From Phoronis australis (Eukaryota; Phoronida; Phoronidae), in the NCBI GenBank assembly GCA_002633005.1, contig NMRA01000032.1, positions 1 through 64,000 of the forward strand: DNA of 64,000 bases, given 5' to 3'. The notes beneath the pieces were generated by a model. It saw only the letters and a list, made by a program, of their open reading frames with translations. It had not been told where the DNA came from and searched no databases. The position numbers and the translations under genes are program-made. This document shows positions 35,319 to 48,300 of the stretch, in pieces. Positions within the stretch are counted from its first letter, which is position 1, and every line of letters begins with the position of its first letter.

Positions 35319-35813
35319 CAGGGCTTGGAATTTTCCGCGGAAACGCGGATTTCCGCTTTTTCAAATGTGCTTTCCGCTTTTTTATAATATTTCCTCGTAA
35401 AAAAATCGAATTTGATATAAAATTTCCACGGCAAATTACTTTCTTACCGCGGCGTTGCCGACGACTTTCACCTCGAAAAGTGGAATTTGCTCTTTATGTT
35501 TCGGAGGAACGTAAATTGTCAACATTGCCGGGGCACCTGGAATAGCGTGGTAGGATTTTCAATGGCGTCTCGTGTGATTGTAAACCGCGGTGACAAATAC
35601 TACGGCTCTGCAGCCAAAAATGTGGGGGTGGGAGTGGATGGTCGATTTCAAAAGACGCAGACGCATGCAACTGATGGTGGTAACGTTTTTTTTTTTAGTC
35701 CTCCCGATTTTTGTCGGCGAAAGGTTCACATTGGCTATTTCAATTCTGGGTAGGGCGCATGTTTTAGGCCGTAAAAGTTTCCGCGTTTTTGTCATTGGTC
35801 ATTCCAAGCCCTG
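35319..35813. mobile_element. 495-bp TIR element flanked by 27-bp direct repeats
   Basis: Terminal inverted repeats CAGGGCTTGGAAT (35319-35331) and ATTCCAAGCCCTG (35801-35813) are perfect over 13 bp, and CAGGG is a hAT-type terminus. Directly outside both ends lies CTGATTCTATATAGYATG followed by TATCMTCCA (35292-35318 and 35814-35840, counted from the C of CTG shared at the right junction), 27 bp with two mismatches. hAT elements make 8-bp duplications, so this long flank repeat is unusual. Internal GTTTCCGC/GGAAA words act as subterminal repeats. The M-A-S-R-V-I-V frame inside (35562) has no recognised domain. Confidence 0.7.
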
Positions 35814-36217
35814 CTGATTCTATATAGTATGTATCCTCCAATAGATACTCTGGTAACTTGAGGCCAGCTAGTTCACAAATCATCCGATAATTCTAGGTGT
35901 TCTAACCTTACACCTTATTGATTGGTTTGTTTTTTATATGAAAGTGATGATTTTAAACACTTTAAACAGAAAGCCAATACATGATCCATGATTATTTAAT
36001 ATTATTTTGCAAATCTAAACATTATAGCCATGAAAGAAAGGCTGTTTTCATGTAATGTTACAATAACTAATATATGCAGGTGCGATTGTGAAGAACTTTA
36101 TAAACAATTATGGGCATCTCAAGGATGTTTGTCCTATCAACTCTGCATCTGTTGCAAGATAATTGCACCATCTGTTGTCTCTACAAAATATATATCATGT
36201 CATGTTATATGATGCAG

Positions 36218-36349
36218 ATGAGACGTACAGAGCACAGAATCGAGGACTCGTTGCGTCCCCTTGTGCCACTGGACAAAGATAGGTCACCGCTGCGAGACAA
36301 TATGGTTCTCGTTGATCGACTACCAAGATACAAAGTGGGCGATGATCTG
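36218..36349 (+). CDS. CEP350 exon 1 (first recognised)
   Basis: 44 codons, phase 0 to 0, after GATGCAG and before GTAATT. It opens with an ATG directly after the acceptor AG, but the R-T-E-H-R-I-E-D pattern resembles an internal N-terminal segment of the family (H-I-E-N-K-L-E), so an upstream start exon is likely. Contains a D-R-S-P-L-R motif. Confidence 0.65.
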
Positions 36350-39300
36350 GTAATTTTTTTGTATTGCTAAAAGGTGGCGTGAAAGTAGCAGTGTTCAATG
36401 TCAAGATTGACAATTAGACAATGTTTTTTCAGTAATTGGTCAATTATGAAAGTTCGATGAGCTAAACAAAAGCTCATTCAATAAAAACTTCGAAGTTTGA
36501 GAAATTAGAACATGCTAATTTTTTCTCACACTGGCTCTGTTCCTTTATTTTGAATCGTTTTTGTTACATGTGATCGATATTTTGATGTCAATATGTCAAT
36601 GTTGCGAGATATTTATATTGGCCAGGAAATTGTCCTTTTATTCTTCTCCAAAAATATACTTTGGCTTTGCGGTTCCTACGATTATAATTATACAAAATGA
36701 AATGAAATCGTGGCAGTGAATCTCACACGCCTCTCTCTTTCAAAGAACAACGCATGCCATGGTTTTCTAGTTTTTGAAGGGTTGCTCGCTAGGCATTAGA
36801 TACATCAAGCCTCACCAGACTTAGTAATTATTTTTGGGTGTCTGCATTAAAACTCATTGTGCAATCATGGTGAATCATGAGTATTAGGGTGATAGTCAGC
36901 AGTTTGCACAGTAGGGGTACACAACTGTGGGTTGAATGCTCAGACTGGTGCCCATCATTGTGGATAAATGTCACTGAAACGGAGAAGGCAGTGCAGTATT
37001 TCGGGATGTCTTCGGTGTAACCTGTATTTTCTTTCCTATTTACTGACTAATTTTGAAATGTGTAAGTAAGTTGATCAATAAATAACTTAAAGTCAATGAA
37101 TTAATAAAAACCTATGAAACTAGTGAAGAATAGCATTCCCAACAAGTTAACGTTTTCAAGTGATAGCAGAAAAACTGTTTCGTGAATTGCCCTGTCACTC
37201 TGTGTGTTTCTCTATTGTCACAACAGCAGTGACATTCTCTAAGTGTCTCAGAGCTGTTATAAACCCGCCTCTTGCCATAAAAGTATCTACTGACTTGGAT
37301 CACATACAATCACAGAAGTGGTCTGGCATTGGTCCTTACTCAAATTAGTGGGGAATTCTGTGCTTATCAAGAACTGGCAGGTTGCCGTTATTTCTTGAAA
37401 ATATGTTTGACATTATTGGTTATTTTGTGTGTTAAACTCATTGTCAGTGAATGAAAAACTGCTGCATCTTCAGTGTTCTCCACATCTGAAAAGCTAAACA
37501 GGTTGCACGCGTAAAAACTGCAACGTGCCGGAACCGCGCGGCGGTCAATGTTCTCCATAAGCTAGTGTGCAGTTTTTTGTGCACCTTATTTTTACCCACT
37601 CATTTTAATAGTAATGCATAGTAGTGCAAACAAATAACTGTGTGTATTCAACTTTTTATTTTTAAAAGTTGGACTTATTTACAAACATATCACATATGTC
37701 ATAACCCATTTGCTTAGTCAATGACTTTGAAATGGAAGTCTACAGAGTGTTTGATACAGTATGGGGAAATGTTTTAGGCTACTCAATAATGATGTCAATG
37801 TCAACTAAGTACAAAAAGTCTAACACAGAAGTAAACTTTTCCTATGACGTAGACAGTCCAAGTGAAGTGTCTTTGTTAAGTCAGTCACATTTTTATGTCT
37901 TGATAGCAGAGTTTACGTTTTCTCTCAGTCTGTACGTGTAATATCTTGCACATTCTTACAGTCTGAATTCGATGTTCTGAAGCTGGTACAACATATTGCA
38001 CTTCTGCACTACCAGAACTCTTGTAAAAACTGCACAATACGCGAGTCCCCCTTGAATGCAAATTAGGTAGGGTAAACAAAACAATTCACTTGCGTTTTCC
38101 ATCTAGGCCTACTTGGACGGGAGTGTCAGGCCTGTTGATGACAACCAATATTTCTAAAAAGATATCAACTGAATTATCAAACGCTTGGAACTATAGAATT
38201 CCCATAATTTTCTGGATTGTCACAAACTCATTCTTCCAGATGAAAATCATCTATTCTCATGTTAGAGCGAATTGTATTCATTTGTATTGCCGATGTCTGA
38301 CGTTGTCGGCAAAAATTCGGTTCACCGTTTGTGACACGGATATCTTCGATTCGTTGACCGAGCCCGGCAATATCACCACCATCTGGCCCTGGATTATCTG
38401 TCGTATCTGCATCTGAGTCAACGTCAGTATCTGAAACATCTCTCGGTTTTTAAAATAATCCTTAGGTTTAGCGGTGCTTCGCTTTCGCGCGGCAGACGAC
38501 ATTTCTAAGTATGTAGAATGCGCATGTCAATTGGTAACGGAAGCCAGGATAGAATTCACTAACGTAAGGACCAAGCTAGGTAAACAAAACTCTGCGAGAT
38601 TACGCGAGATATTACCGCTTGATTTCAATGAGAGCACGTGATTTTGGCTGCAATTTCTCAGCGCGAAACACATATACTTTGAACTTTACTCAGTGACGTC
38701 ACCCGCTGTCCCAAATCTCGGAATACTCCCCCAAAACCGCAAACGTCACAGCCACTATCGAAGTTGAGTTTGCAAACGGCTCGGCAGATTTTTAGAGGGA
38801 GTATGCGGCACAAACATAATGTTCATGCTGCCAACGAAACTCCTTATAAGGCAACGAGATGAACTCAGTCAATCTCAATGGGCCGGTGGCACAAAAAGTA
38901 ACCAATAATATTCATCTAAGTGAGAAATACACAAACAACAACCAATGAGAACCATCAAAGGCAGTTTCATGCAAATGTTTTTGAGACTGGTATCGGTAAA
39001 GTCTGTCGTGGAGCCCACGGAATATTGAAAAATGTGCTTCGAAAACCAAAATTCTGGCCTCCCAGAAGACGGCCATTGCATAAACTGCTGCGGAACGGTG
39101 TCTTTGCTGACAACAAATACTTCGCAGAACTAACCACCGAGCCTTAATTATTTTATTTTCAATGGGTATTATGATTAGTTCTCCGCCGAACACAAAAAGG
39201 TGACTGCAAAAGCGAAAAGGCCTAACGCAACGATCAGCGACTTTCGTTCCGGACTGCACCTTCACTGAGCAGGTAGTGGATTAGGCTTATAGGATAGGTA

Positions 39301-42300
39301 GCACTGGGCCTTTGTTTAAATTGACTAGTTGTTCGGGATAAATTGAAAAGATAATCGAGAGATTATTTACACGCCGCGTTACATCATAAATAGACTTGCG
39401 GCCCGGTCTGCCGCTTGAGTGAGTCCGATGATTTGGCTGTCCACAACGGACCACCGACTTCCTTAGGCTTAGCCTTTATTCAGTTTCAATGGGCTATGGC
39501 CAGTAGTTGTCAAGCGTAATTTGAACCAGTGAAGAACTTATTAACTTCGACGACGTCTTTTTTACAAAGTAGAACCTATATTTTTAAACTGGTCGCGAGA
39601 TTTTTAAACAGGACGCTGGATTTTTAAACAGGACGCGCGCTCGGCCAAACAGGACGCTGCGACACGTTAAAAGTGGTCGTGGAGAACACTGATCTTCCCG
39701 AGCCTAGAAATTGCTTCTCATTTGAGTATAGAACAAGGTGAGACCAATAATTATTTAATTTTTTCTGTGACAAAAGAAGGGGATAGTAATTAAAAGCTTT
39801 AACAATTCACCACTAACGAACAAATGCTATGTAATCAATTGTCTGTTGCAGCATGATGGACCAGGCGACAAGAAGCACTCTTCAGGCCAGTACAACAGAA
39901 AAATAAGTCGACGTGGTAAGTGGCTTCCTTAAATAACCTACTCGTCAGGCCTGTACAACAGGAAAATATGAAGTTGACATGGTATGTAGCTTCCTAAGTT
40001 AATGTATTCACCAGGCCAGTATAACAGGAAAATAAGTCGACATGGTTAATGGCTATCTAATCTATTGATCAGGCCACCAGGAAATTATGTTGACATCTAT
40101 GGTAAGTGACACTCTATTAAAGCTAATCCACTCTTTAATGCAGTATAACAGGAAAAAGTCAGTGTCTTTCTGTGCTTACATACTCTAACTATGGGAAATT
40201 CAAGTTGAGTGGAACTGAATTACTCTTCAAAATTGTTCCATGGAATAGTTTTAAAGTTGAAGTGGTCACTTGCTCCCTAAACTAAGTAATGAAGTATTAA
40301 GATTTCCCTTCCAAATCACAATAAGCTTGGTCATGGTATTAGGGACAGTTCACAATTACGCTGGCCATTTGTACAAGGGTGTATAACATTTGCCTTTGGG
40401 GAGAGACAGTGTTTCCATTTACGAGACAGTAAATATTGATATCTTACGAGAATTTTTGTGGAAAATTTCCTGTCAAATCTTCACTGAGGCATGGGCCGAA
40501 TGGGGTATTGAAACGCGAGAATGATACAGCGTAAATTTCACAAGACATGCCATGTATGGAAATAATAGGTTGCCTGCAAATATTTTCAAGACCTTCGGCT
40601 TCGGCTGTGAACAAGGCCGGTACTTGGCCCACAAACTGGGAATACCACGGTTGCTTCACTTCAGCCATCGATATCAAACACAAATCTCAATAAATTAACG
40701 TAAAACGGATTCAACAAACCATGATAGGATTCACAACGAATTAGCTACAAATTGGCGATCAGAACACAAAAATCTTTCCAAAAGGCTGACTCCTTACAAC
40801 TTCTGTAAACGGGTCATGTGAGTCAGTTCAAGGTCAAGGGCAGAATTACTCGATGAGATACCTTCCGTGATGAATCAGCAATTGGCTTTATCCATGCATG
40901 AGTGAAACGATCGAAACAATGAATGGAGAACTAGAACTACACTTTTATGTGTGCCGTTCAGCATGGGCATACGTCGTTACACGACAATCAGTTGTTTGAA
41001 AATAATGTTTGATGATGTTTTTACCACATCACTGTACACACCAACACTGGCCTTTAAATTTGAAGTGTACTTGCAGTTTAAGAGATACCTTATTAAAATA
41101 TTGCCATTTCTGCATAGGGAATAGCTTACAGTTTGGATGCCTGAGTGTGAAAATGGTGATAGTTGTGAACGGTCCCTTAACTGGTTAATGGTTATTTCAT
41201 GTGGACGTTTCTCATCTGTAGTGTTGTATTGATATGATCTAAGGCTTAGTATAGTCGGAACCAGTCTGTCAATTTGACAACCTTGCTTGGAAAATTCCTG
41301 ATCCATACGCTTTGTATATTTTGTACAATCATCTGCATGGCGGATGTTGTAATCTACTCTTCACTTGCTATTTCAGGTGGCAGTCGAACACCGAGGTCTC
41401 CTTTGAGAGAGTCCAACATTCAGGAATATCGGAACCGTAGTCCGCGGCGAGTCGGATTCAAAGATTACCCCGAGTACAAGGAATATGGCGACCCCGTGGC
41501 ACTCCATGAATCCAGAGCCGACGTCCTTGACCACGATAATTTCGTGCGTGAACCTAGATATAAGGATGAAGGTAGTTATGGACGGGGTGATAGGCTTACG
41601 TTAGACAGGACAGAACACCGTGACTTGCGTGATGTCATCCAGGAGCCGAGCAGAGGGAATTATTCGTCAACCTATTCCTTGAATCCTGTACAGGCAAGTC
41701 AAGGCTACAGTTCCCATACGGTTGATTTGACAGACTCAAGAGCTCTTAGGCAGACTGACATCAGGTTCTTGAATGATGACATGGTCACATCAACACCGGA
41801 CATGGGTGCTAAAGGTGTCGCCCCACGCCTCCATCATGTGGATGTTAAAGTGCCCCCTGTTGTCAGTCGGGTGTCGGCTATAAGTGGCCTTCCTGGCAAC
41901 CCCTACAATAAAGAGGGTGATCACAATGCCACCTATGTCTCGAGTGGAAACTCAACAGGAAGTTACCGTGAAGGACTACAAAGTCGAAGAAGCAGAAAAA
42001 TACAGAGTAGGTTAAAGCACCTTGACAAGGATTCAGGTATGTCCATAACACATGAAATCTCAGAATCTTCAAAATTTCTACATTCATGCCAGGAGGGCAC
42101 TACACAGGCTTTGACACAGCTGGTTTGAGAATTTTTACACGTACTTTGCAACTTTGACATGCATTGTACTAGTCCACGTAAGTCCACTGTAATTTTAACT
42201 TGTACGGCCAGTCTTCTGAGCAATGGATGACCTGGTAATTGTCATTCTGTTGAACAGAATATATATTTTCCTCTTTTGATTAGAGGGAATCTGTCCTTGT

Positions 42301-45300
42301 AATTTTTTTGGGAATCTTATTTTTTGTCATTTCATATTTATTGTGAAGTAAAAAATGTAAAAAAATGTTCGAGTATGTGCTGGCTAAGTCAACTTGATGA
42401 CGTCTGTCATTGTCCATTAAATTTACATCCAGAAGCACTGTCGAAACTGAGAGAACGAATCAAAGAGCAACGACTGCGGTCAGGGGACAACAGCCTTGTC
42501 AGCAGCGAGGATAGCTCTGCCAATCACAAGGATGCCGTCATGACAACTGATGTGGGTCAGCGGGCACTTCACCAAGACAACGACGTTGTGTCAAGCAGAA
42601 CGTATGGGTTGCACCTGTCTGATAAGCCAGATGAACCTGTCCCAAGAAAGGTGGCCTCTGCCCCACCCCCTCAACATTACAAAGGTATAGTACATCACAC
42701 AGTCTTTGCGTAATGAAAGGTGTTTGCAATCTCAATATTACCAAAATATTTCAACAGAATGAATGTTCATAGGTGGCACCATTACATTGTATTAGGGATA
42801 GAGTAGTTACATGTCGACAACCTGTTTGTGTTGCGGATCTAGCTTTCGAGCTCTTCCTGGGCCCTTCATCTGGGTACTGGCTGGAACCTTTGTGTCACAT
42901 GGTCACCAGTGGGTGGTCCTTGGTGGTTGTCCTGGTTGTCATCTGGCAACCTTACAGCCATAGTAAAACACGGTATGGACACATTGCACATTTGCAAACC
43001 TACAGTCAGAATACTCTCTAGAGAGAATAAATAGTGCAATCGTAAAGTCAGAGAAGAAGTCGAAATCATGAGCAATGAACCAAAATTGAACAGAGGCAGT
43101 GGATATGAATTACAAGCTATTTACTAGTGCCTCCTTGCAAGTAACAGCCACTAGGTTTCCATAATAAACGGGTCACTAACAGGTATCTACTGTATCCCCT
43201 TTTAGATATGTTTCAGTATTTCACAGTGTCTGTGAGGAACACTACACTAGTGTGCACCAAATTAACTCAGTATTACAGTGAGGGGACGTTCTCAACTTGA
43301 GCAGGGTGTCTCACGACTTCTCAGTATTAAAGTTGTCTGACATGCTCAACATCAGCTTAGCACATCCTCTCAATTGGTGTTTCTCAACTTAAAGTGACCT
43401 TCAGTTGCCATTTCAACAATAAAGTGATTTTGATATACCATCTCATCTGTGTGTTTCTGTTTCCTTCAGCCCTTGGCTCTGCTTTGTTTAGTCTATTAAT
43501 GTTGTTGACTTGCCAATTGCCATGTTGACTCCTCAATTTAACTCGTGTATTGTTGTCTGTGGCTAAAGATGCTTTCCTGTTGAGAGTGACTGTTGCCAAA
43601 GTCGAGTGTGCATTTCTTTGGAGTCGGGTTTCGTGAAAAGNTAGATGGCTACTTGTTTGGTCGGAGTCGACTAGAAGACTGGTCAACGACCAGTTTCGTT
43701 GCCAACTGATTGGACAAACATTCATGACCTTTGCTGTGACTGTTTTGCTCCTTTTGTTTGTGCATTCGGTGGTTCCATATTACTAATTTCTAATTTTCAT
43801 TTCAGAGGTCATCACTGTAAGGTCATGGAGGGCGGGTCAACAAGTCATCGCAAAGGAGCTCGGGCCGAAAAGAATCACCAAGACAAAGGAAGCCCCACCA
43901 CCTGTTACACATGAGGACACCGATTCTTCTGGTGAGCATTACTGTCCCTATCAAGTTTTGTCTGAAAAGTGTCTTTGCTGATTGAGTGCATGGAACACTA
44001 GTGATACACAGGTGATACACTAGTGATACACAGGTGATACACAGGTGATACACAGGTGATACACAGGTGATACACTAGTGATACACAGGTGATATACAGG
44101 CAGTGTGATAACATAAAGGCAAGAGTTAGTGAGAGTGTTCACAATATACCATAATACTCGTCCGAGTAAGGAACCTTTCACAATCTGTGCCATTTTCACA
44201 AATATGCAAGGACTTAATTGTGAAAACTGTATATCTCTGCCATTGAAAGTGCCTTGACTTACTCGCCAAAATATTGCATGATATTAATTTACAGATGCTG
44301 GTCGTTTCCTCATAATACGACATATAGAAGCAATAAATATAACACTTTGAAGTTTGCTTTTTCACTTCACCAGTTTTATGTCAATCTTCAAAAGCATATA
44401 CTAGCGTGTACCGTATATTTGGATCTGTTGGAAATGGTTCTGCAAACGGTTTCTTTACCCCTGAAGTTAGATATTGAAAATTAAAAATCATTTGATACCA
44501 GTTGTAATAAGTGCGCAGCCTCTGTGAGCCAAGTCAATAGTCTATTCAGCAGTGGGCAGTGACTATCACTATGAACATGACTGCAACACTAGAAATTTCC
44601 TGGGATAAACAGCACTTGCCTTGCAGTTCTGTTCACAGATATTATAGTGCACTGACATTACTGGGACCACAAGATGACAGCTGGGGTACGAGTTCCAATG
44701 ATTGATTGACCTTTCTGCAAAGTACCCCAGCAAACATTACAGTGTGACCATTTAAGATGCTAATGGACAAAAAAGTGCTCTAAACGTCCTTGAACTAACT
44801 TTTATTTTAGACGCAGACGATTCAGAAGAACGCTTACTAATTTTTCAGTGGAGAAGTTTAGAGGAATTTAGGCATTATTTCGTGGCTCGGGCTGTTCGTT
44901 TTAAGTATGTCCTGTGTTGTTATTGAAAATCTTCATTCAAGTTATCTTTTGACTATGAAATTTCCTGTGATGCAATTGATGCTGAATAACTTTTTTTTTA
45001 TTTTTAGTCAAAGTGCAATTCTTCCATAACTTTGCTTGACTAACAAGCGTGCTGCAGCTGAACACCAATGCTAGATCACTTTCTCTTCTTCCTGTAGAAT
45101 CCACACCTGTGGTCAAGACAGACGCGCCGCCACCTGTTGGTGTGATAGAGAACAAAGAGCCAGAGGTGGAGGAAGAAGAATTCTTGGATAGTCTGGAGCC
45201 AGGCAAGGCCCAGGTGTTGTCTGAAGAGGCCAGAAATGTACTGGCTGATCTCAAGTCTGGTGAGGGCAAATGTCAATGGATTTACGGTTTCCGTTCAGGT

Positions 45301-48300
45301 CAATGCTCAGGGCATCTGGGGTGGGTTTTAAGCTGAGCATGGGGGTTTAAAAGCAAAGCTTTATTATTCCTGCCAATATTAAATAATTGCAGGCGGTCTG
45401 TTACACCTTGTACCAGATATTCGCAGGCTGTGCGTGTGGGCTCATTATACTGATCACCTGAAACCATTTTTATGCTTTTTTAATATAGATTATACCGAGG
45501 TGGGGAATTAAAGACCTACCTCAAGGATGTAGCAGTGTGCCCCTGTGGGACTCGTACCCACGACCTTGAATGAAGAAATAGTACACCTATCCCACTAGGC
45601 AACACTGCCTCCTCTCCACTCCTGCCAACCAAAAAGCAATCACTGCCTGACAGGGAACATTATTCTCTGTGCTAAGATTCTTGTACTGGGACTCCATTTC
45701 AATATTCACTAAGATTCTTGTACTGGGACTCCATTTCAATATAAAATTCACTAACATGTCAGTCACAGTATTGCAAACAGACATTTTATTGAGTTAAACA
45801 GACAAATACTTATAACTCTTATTATTTGCTGAATGTGCTCCTGCAGAATCGGACAGTGAAGACGACAAGAAACCAGTCAAGGAGAACACTTTACCAAAGA
45901 AACAATTGAAAAATACTGCTGGCACGAAACGACGGGCTCCTAAAGCAGGTATTTGTGCCTTGAATTCACAGCTGAGCCCACAGGATTTCTATGTTTCTAT
46001 GCTGAAAATCTGTAAGTGTGTGGCATTTGAAGTCGTCGTGCAGGCTGGCCACAGTCTTATAATATGTGAGAGTGTTCTGTTAGACGTGAATGTTTTCAAA
46101 TGGCAGTGCTGTTTTGATTTGACTTTTTGTCGCTTCACAAGGTTAAAGTAACTTCTTGTCTTGGCAATTTTCCAATTTTCAGAGATGTGGGTAGCTTTTA
46201 AGTATCAGGCTGCATTTCAGGCAAAAGGTCCTTGTGAAATAAGCGACATCTTGCAGTCTTTGTGAGTTATCACTGTGCATTTCAAAGGAAGCATGTGATG
46301 TCACTAGCTCTACCTGCATGTGTCGTGTGTCTGTGCAACGTGCTCCTGTTTGAGCAGCTATACTTGGTTTCAGTAGCCATGTCATGTTGCTTTGTCAACT
46401 TGTTGCTCGTTTCATTGATCCAAGCTGACGTCGTTCTTCCCCACAGTTAAGGAACATCAAAATGTCTCTTTTTTTCTCTGATTGACAAACAGAATCCGAG
46501 CGGATGCCATCATTCCCTGTTGCTAAGGTGCGCCACTATGACCACGATGATGTACGCAAGTACATGCTTCATAAGAAGGCGGAACGGCGACGACATCTGC
46601 AGGCAGAAAAAGAGTCCAAGAAGCGTGCAGAAGAAGATCGTCGGCTGAAGCTAGAGGAACTATACAAGAAGCAGCGTGAGGCGGGCGCCAAGCAGAAGCA
46701 GAGAGACATCAGACAGACCGGCCATAATGAGACATTCTCAAAAGAGGGCGCTAGAGAGCTGGGCAAGCGTCATCCATTTCATGAGGATAGGGTGAGTGTT
46801 GTTATTTGTCTGTGAAATTGTTACCTATTGAGCATTTTTCAAGTTAGTTTTAGGATACCGTTAGTGATATGCACTTGAGTACTAGTATGTTGGTGTGAGA
46901 CGTTTAACGTAGCTGAAGTTATAATATAGAGCAGGCACTTCAATTTCAGGAAACTGTCTCGGAGATGGAATATAGAAAAGTAGAAAGTGACAGCTCAACT
47001 TTGACTGGGGACAGCTTGGATGAACATACTCCGCATGCTAGTGACAGGTAATTGCTTTTTGTAATGTTTTTCTTAAATGTATAGTCCATTTTATTCATTT
47101 GGGTGTTACCAGTTGTAATGATCTGTTTTCCTAAATGTGGGTAATGTCATACTGTACAGGTACAGTTTTGATCACAAGTATCATTTGCCGTGCACGATGT
47201 CTGATGATGGACAAACTACTGGGCTGGTTGTGAAATTGTTTTGTAAGTCTTATTGTATCATTCATTCATAATGTATTTGCCTGCAGATTTCATGGTATCT
47301 TGCCTATTTGATCTGACTGCTCGGGGATGTTTTATCTTCCAATGCCCGTGATGCCTTGTATTTGGGGCCGAATATTGGCCCCATTCCCATGTGAAAAGAA
47401 TGTCAAATTACCGTCATCAGGCCCAAGAATTCAAGTCAAGGTTAGAATGATCATTTCTGCAAAAGTATCAATTTTGATTGCTTCATGTATTGCTGATGAG
47501 GTGTGGTGATTGGGCGATTGAGATGGTGGGTTTGAAGAATTTTCACTCCATCAAAAAATTCCCGTCTGAAGTCACAGGCACCATTCCCCTCTGCCATTAT
47601 TTCATTGGCTGGACATCTTTAGACCACTTCATTACACGGCTGTTGACGTTATATATTTCACAGAGAGGAGGAGCCACCTGCCAGGAAACATGTTGTTCCC
47701 ATCGACGCGTCGACGTCGGAGGATGAATCGCTGAGTGTGGACCAGCTGATCAACAAGTACTCCAAGAACCTTCCCAAAGTGGCGGAACTATCGAACAGAA
47801 GTACGTCTCCACCTGTTGATGCTGTGTCAAGGGAATGGCTGTTTAACACTGTGTTATACTTGGTTTTCCATGACATGTTATCATTGGTGTTTCTAGTTCT
47901 GTTGGTGTTGTTCTTACGTAGGTGCAGTTTCTCTAGGCCCAAACTACCATCTTCAAATTCAAACTTTAATTTAGTTTCACCGTTTCCTAAAAGTTTTAAT
48001 CCGTTTGAACTCAAGTTTAGTATTTTTGATTATGTGGCTCAAAACTGTAGTGAACCGATGATGTATTCAGATGAGCACACTACAAGACAAAGGTAATCAG
48101 ACGACATACCATGTCCCTATCATGAGGGCTAATTCTGTTTAAGCAACAAAAATTACACATAATAACTATTATGCCTGCGATGACTTAGCCACCGTACTAA
48201 CTTTCCTCTAAATTCCCCTTCTTTCTCAGTCATGAGGGAAGACTGCTCAAGTGATGAGTTTGACTTCTGCCCAGCCATCGTTACCGGGAATTCTGGGTCA

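Noticed and set aside
38912-39265. 117-codon - strand and overlapping 75-codon + strand frames
   Set aside because: Both lie in the hAT-like element, contradict each other, and show no recognisable motif.
41274-41376. In-frame extension upstream of CEP350 exon 3 starting with ATG
   Set aside because: The TATTTCAG acceptor at 41376 and the phase-1 match with exon 2 favour an intron here.
44811-44908. Possible extra CEP350 exon after TTTTAG (D-A-D-D-S-E-E-R...), before GTATGT
   Set aside because: It enters in the right phase but leaves in phase 2, which would put exon 6 into a frame with a stop. It also shows no family similarity.
45534-45615. tRNA gene on the - strand
   Set aside because: The A and B boxes are tRNA-like, but the cloverleaf is degraded and the B box has a mismatch; it fits a SINE head better.
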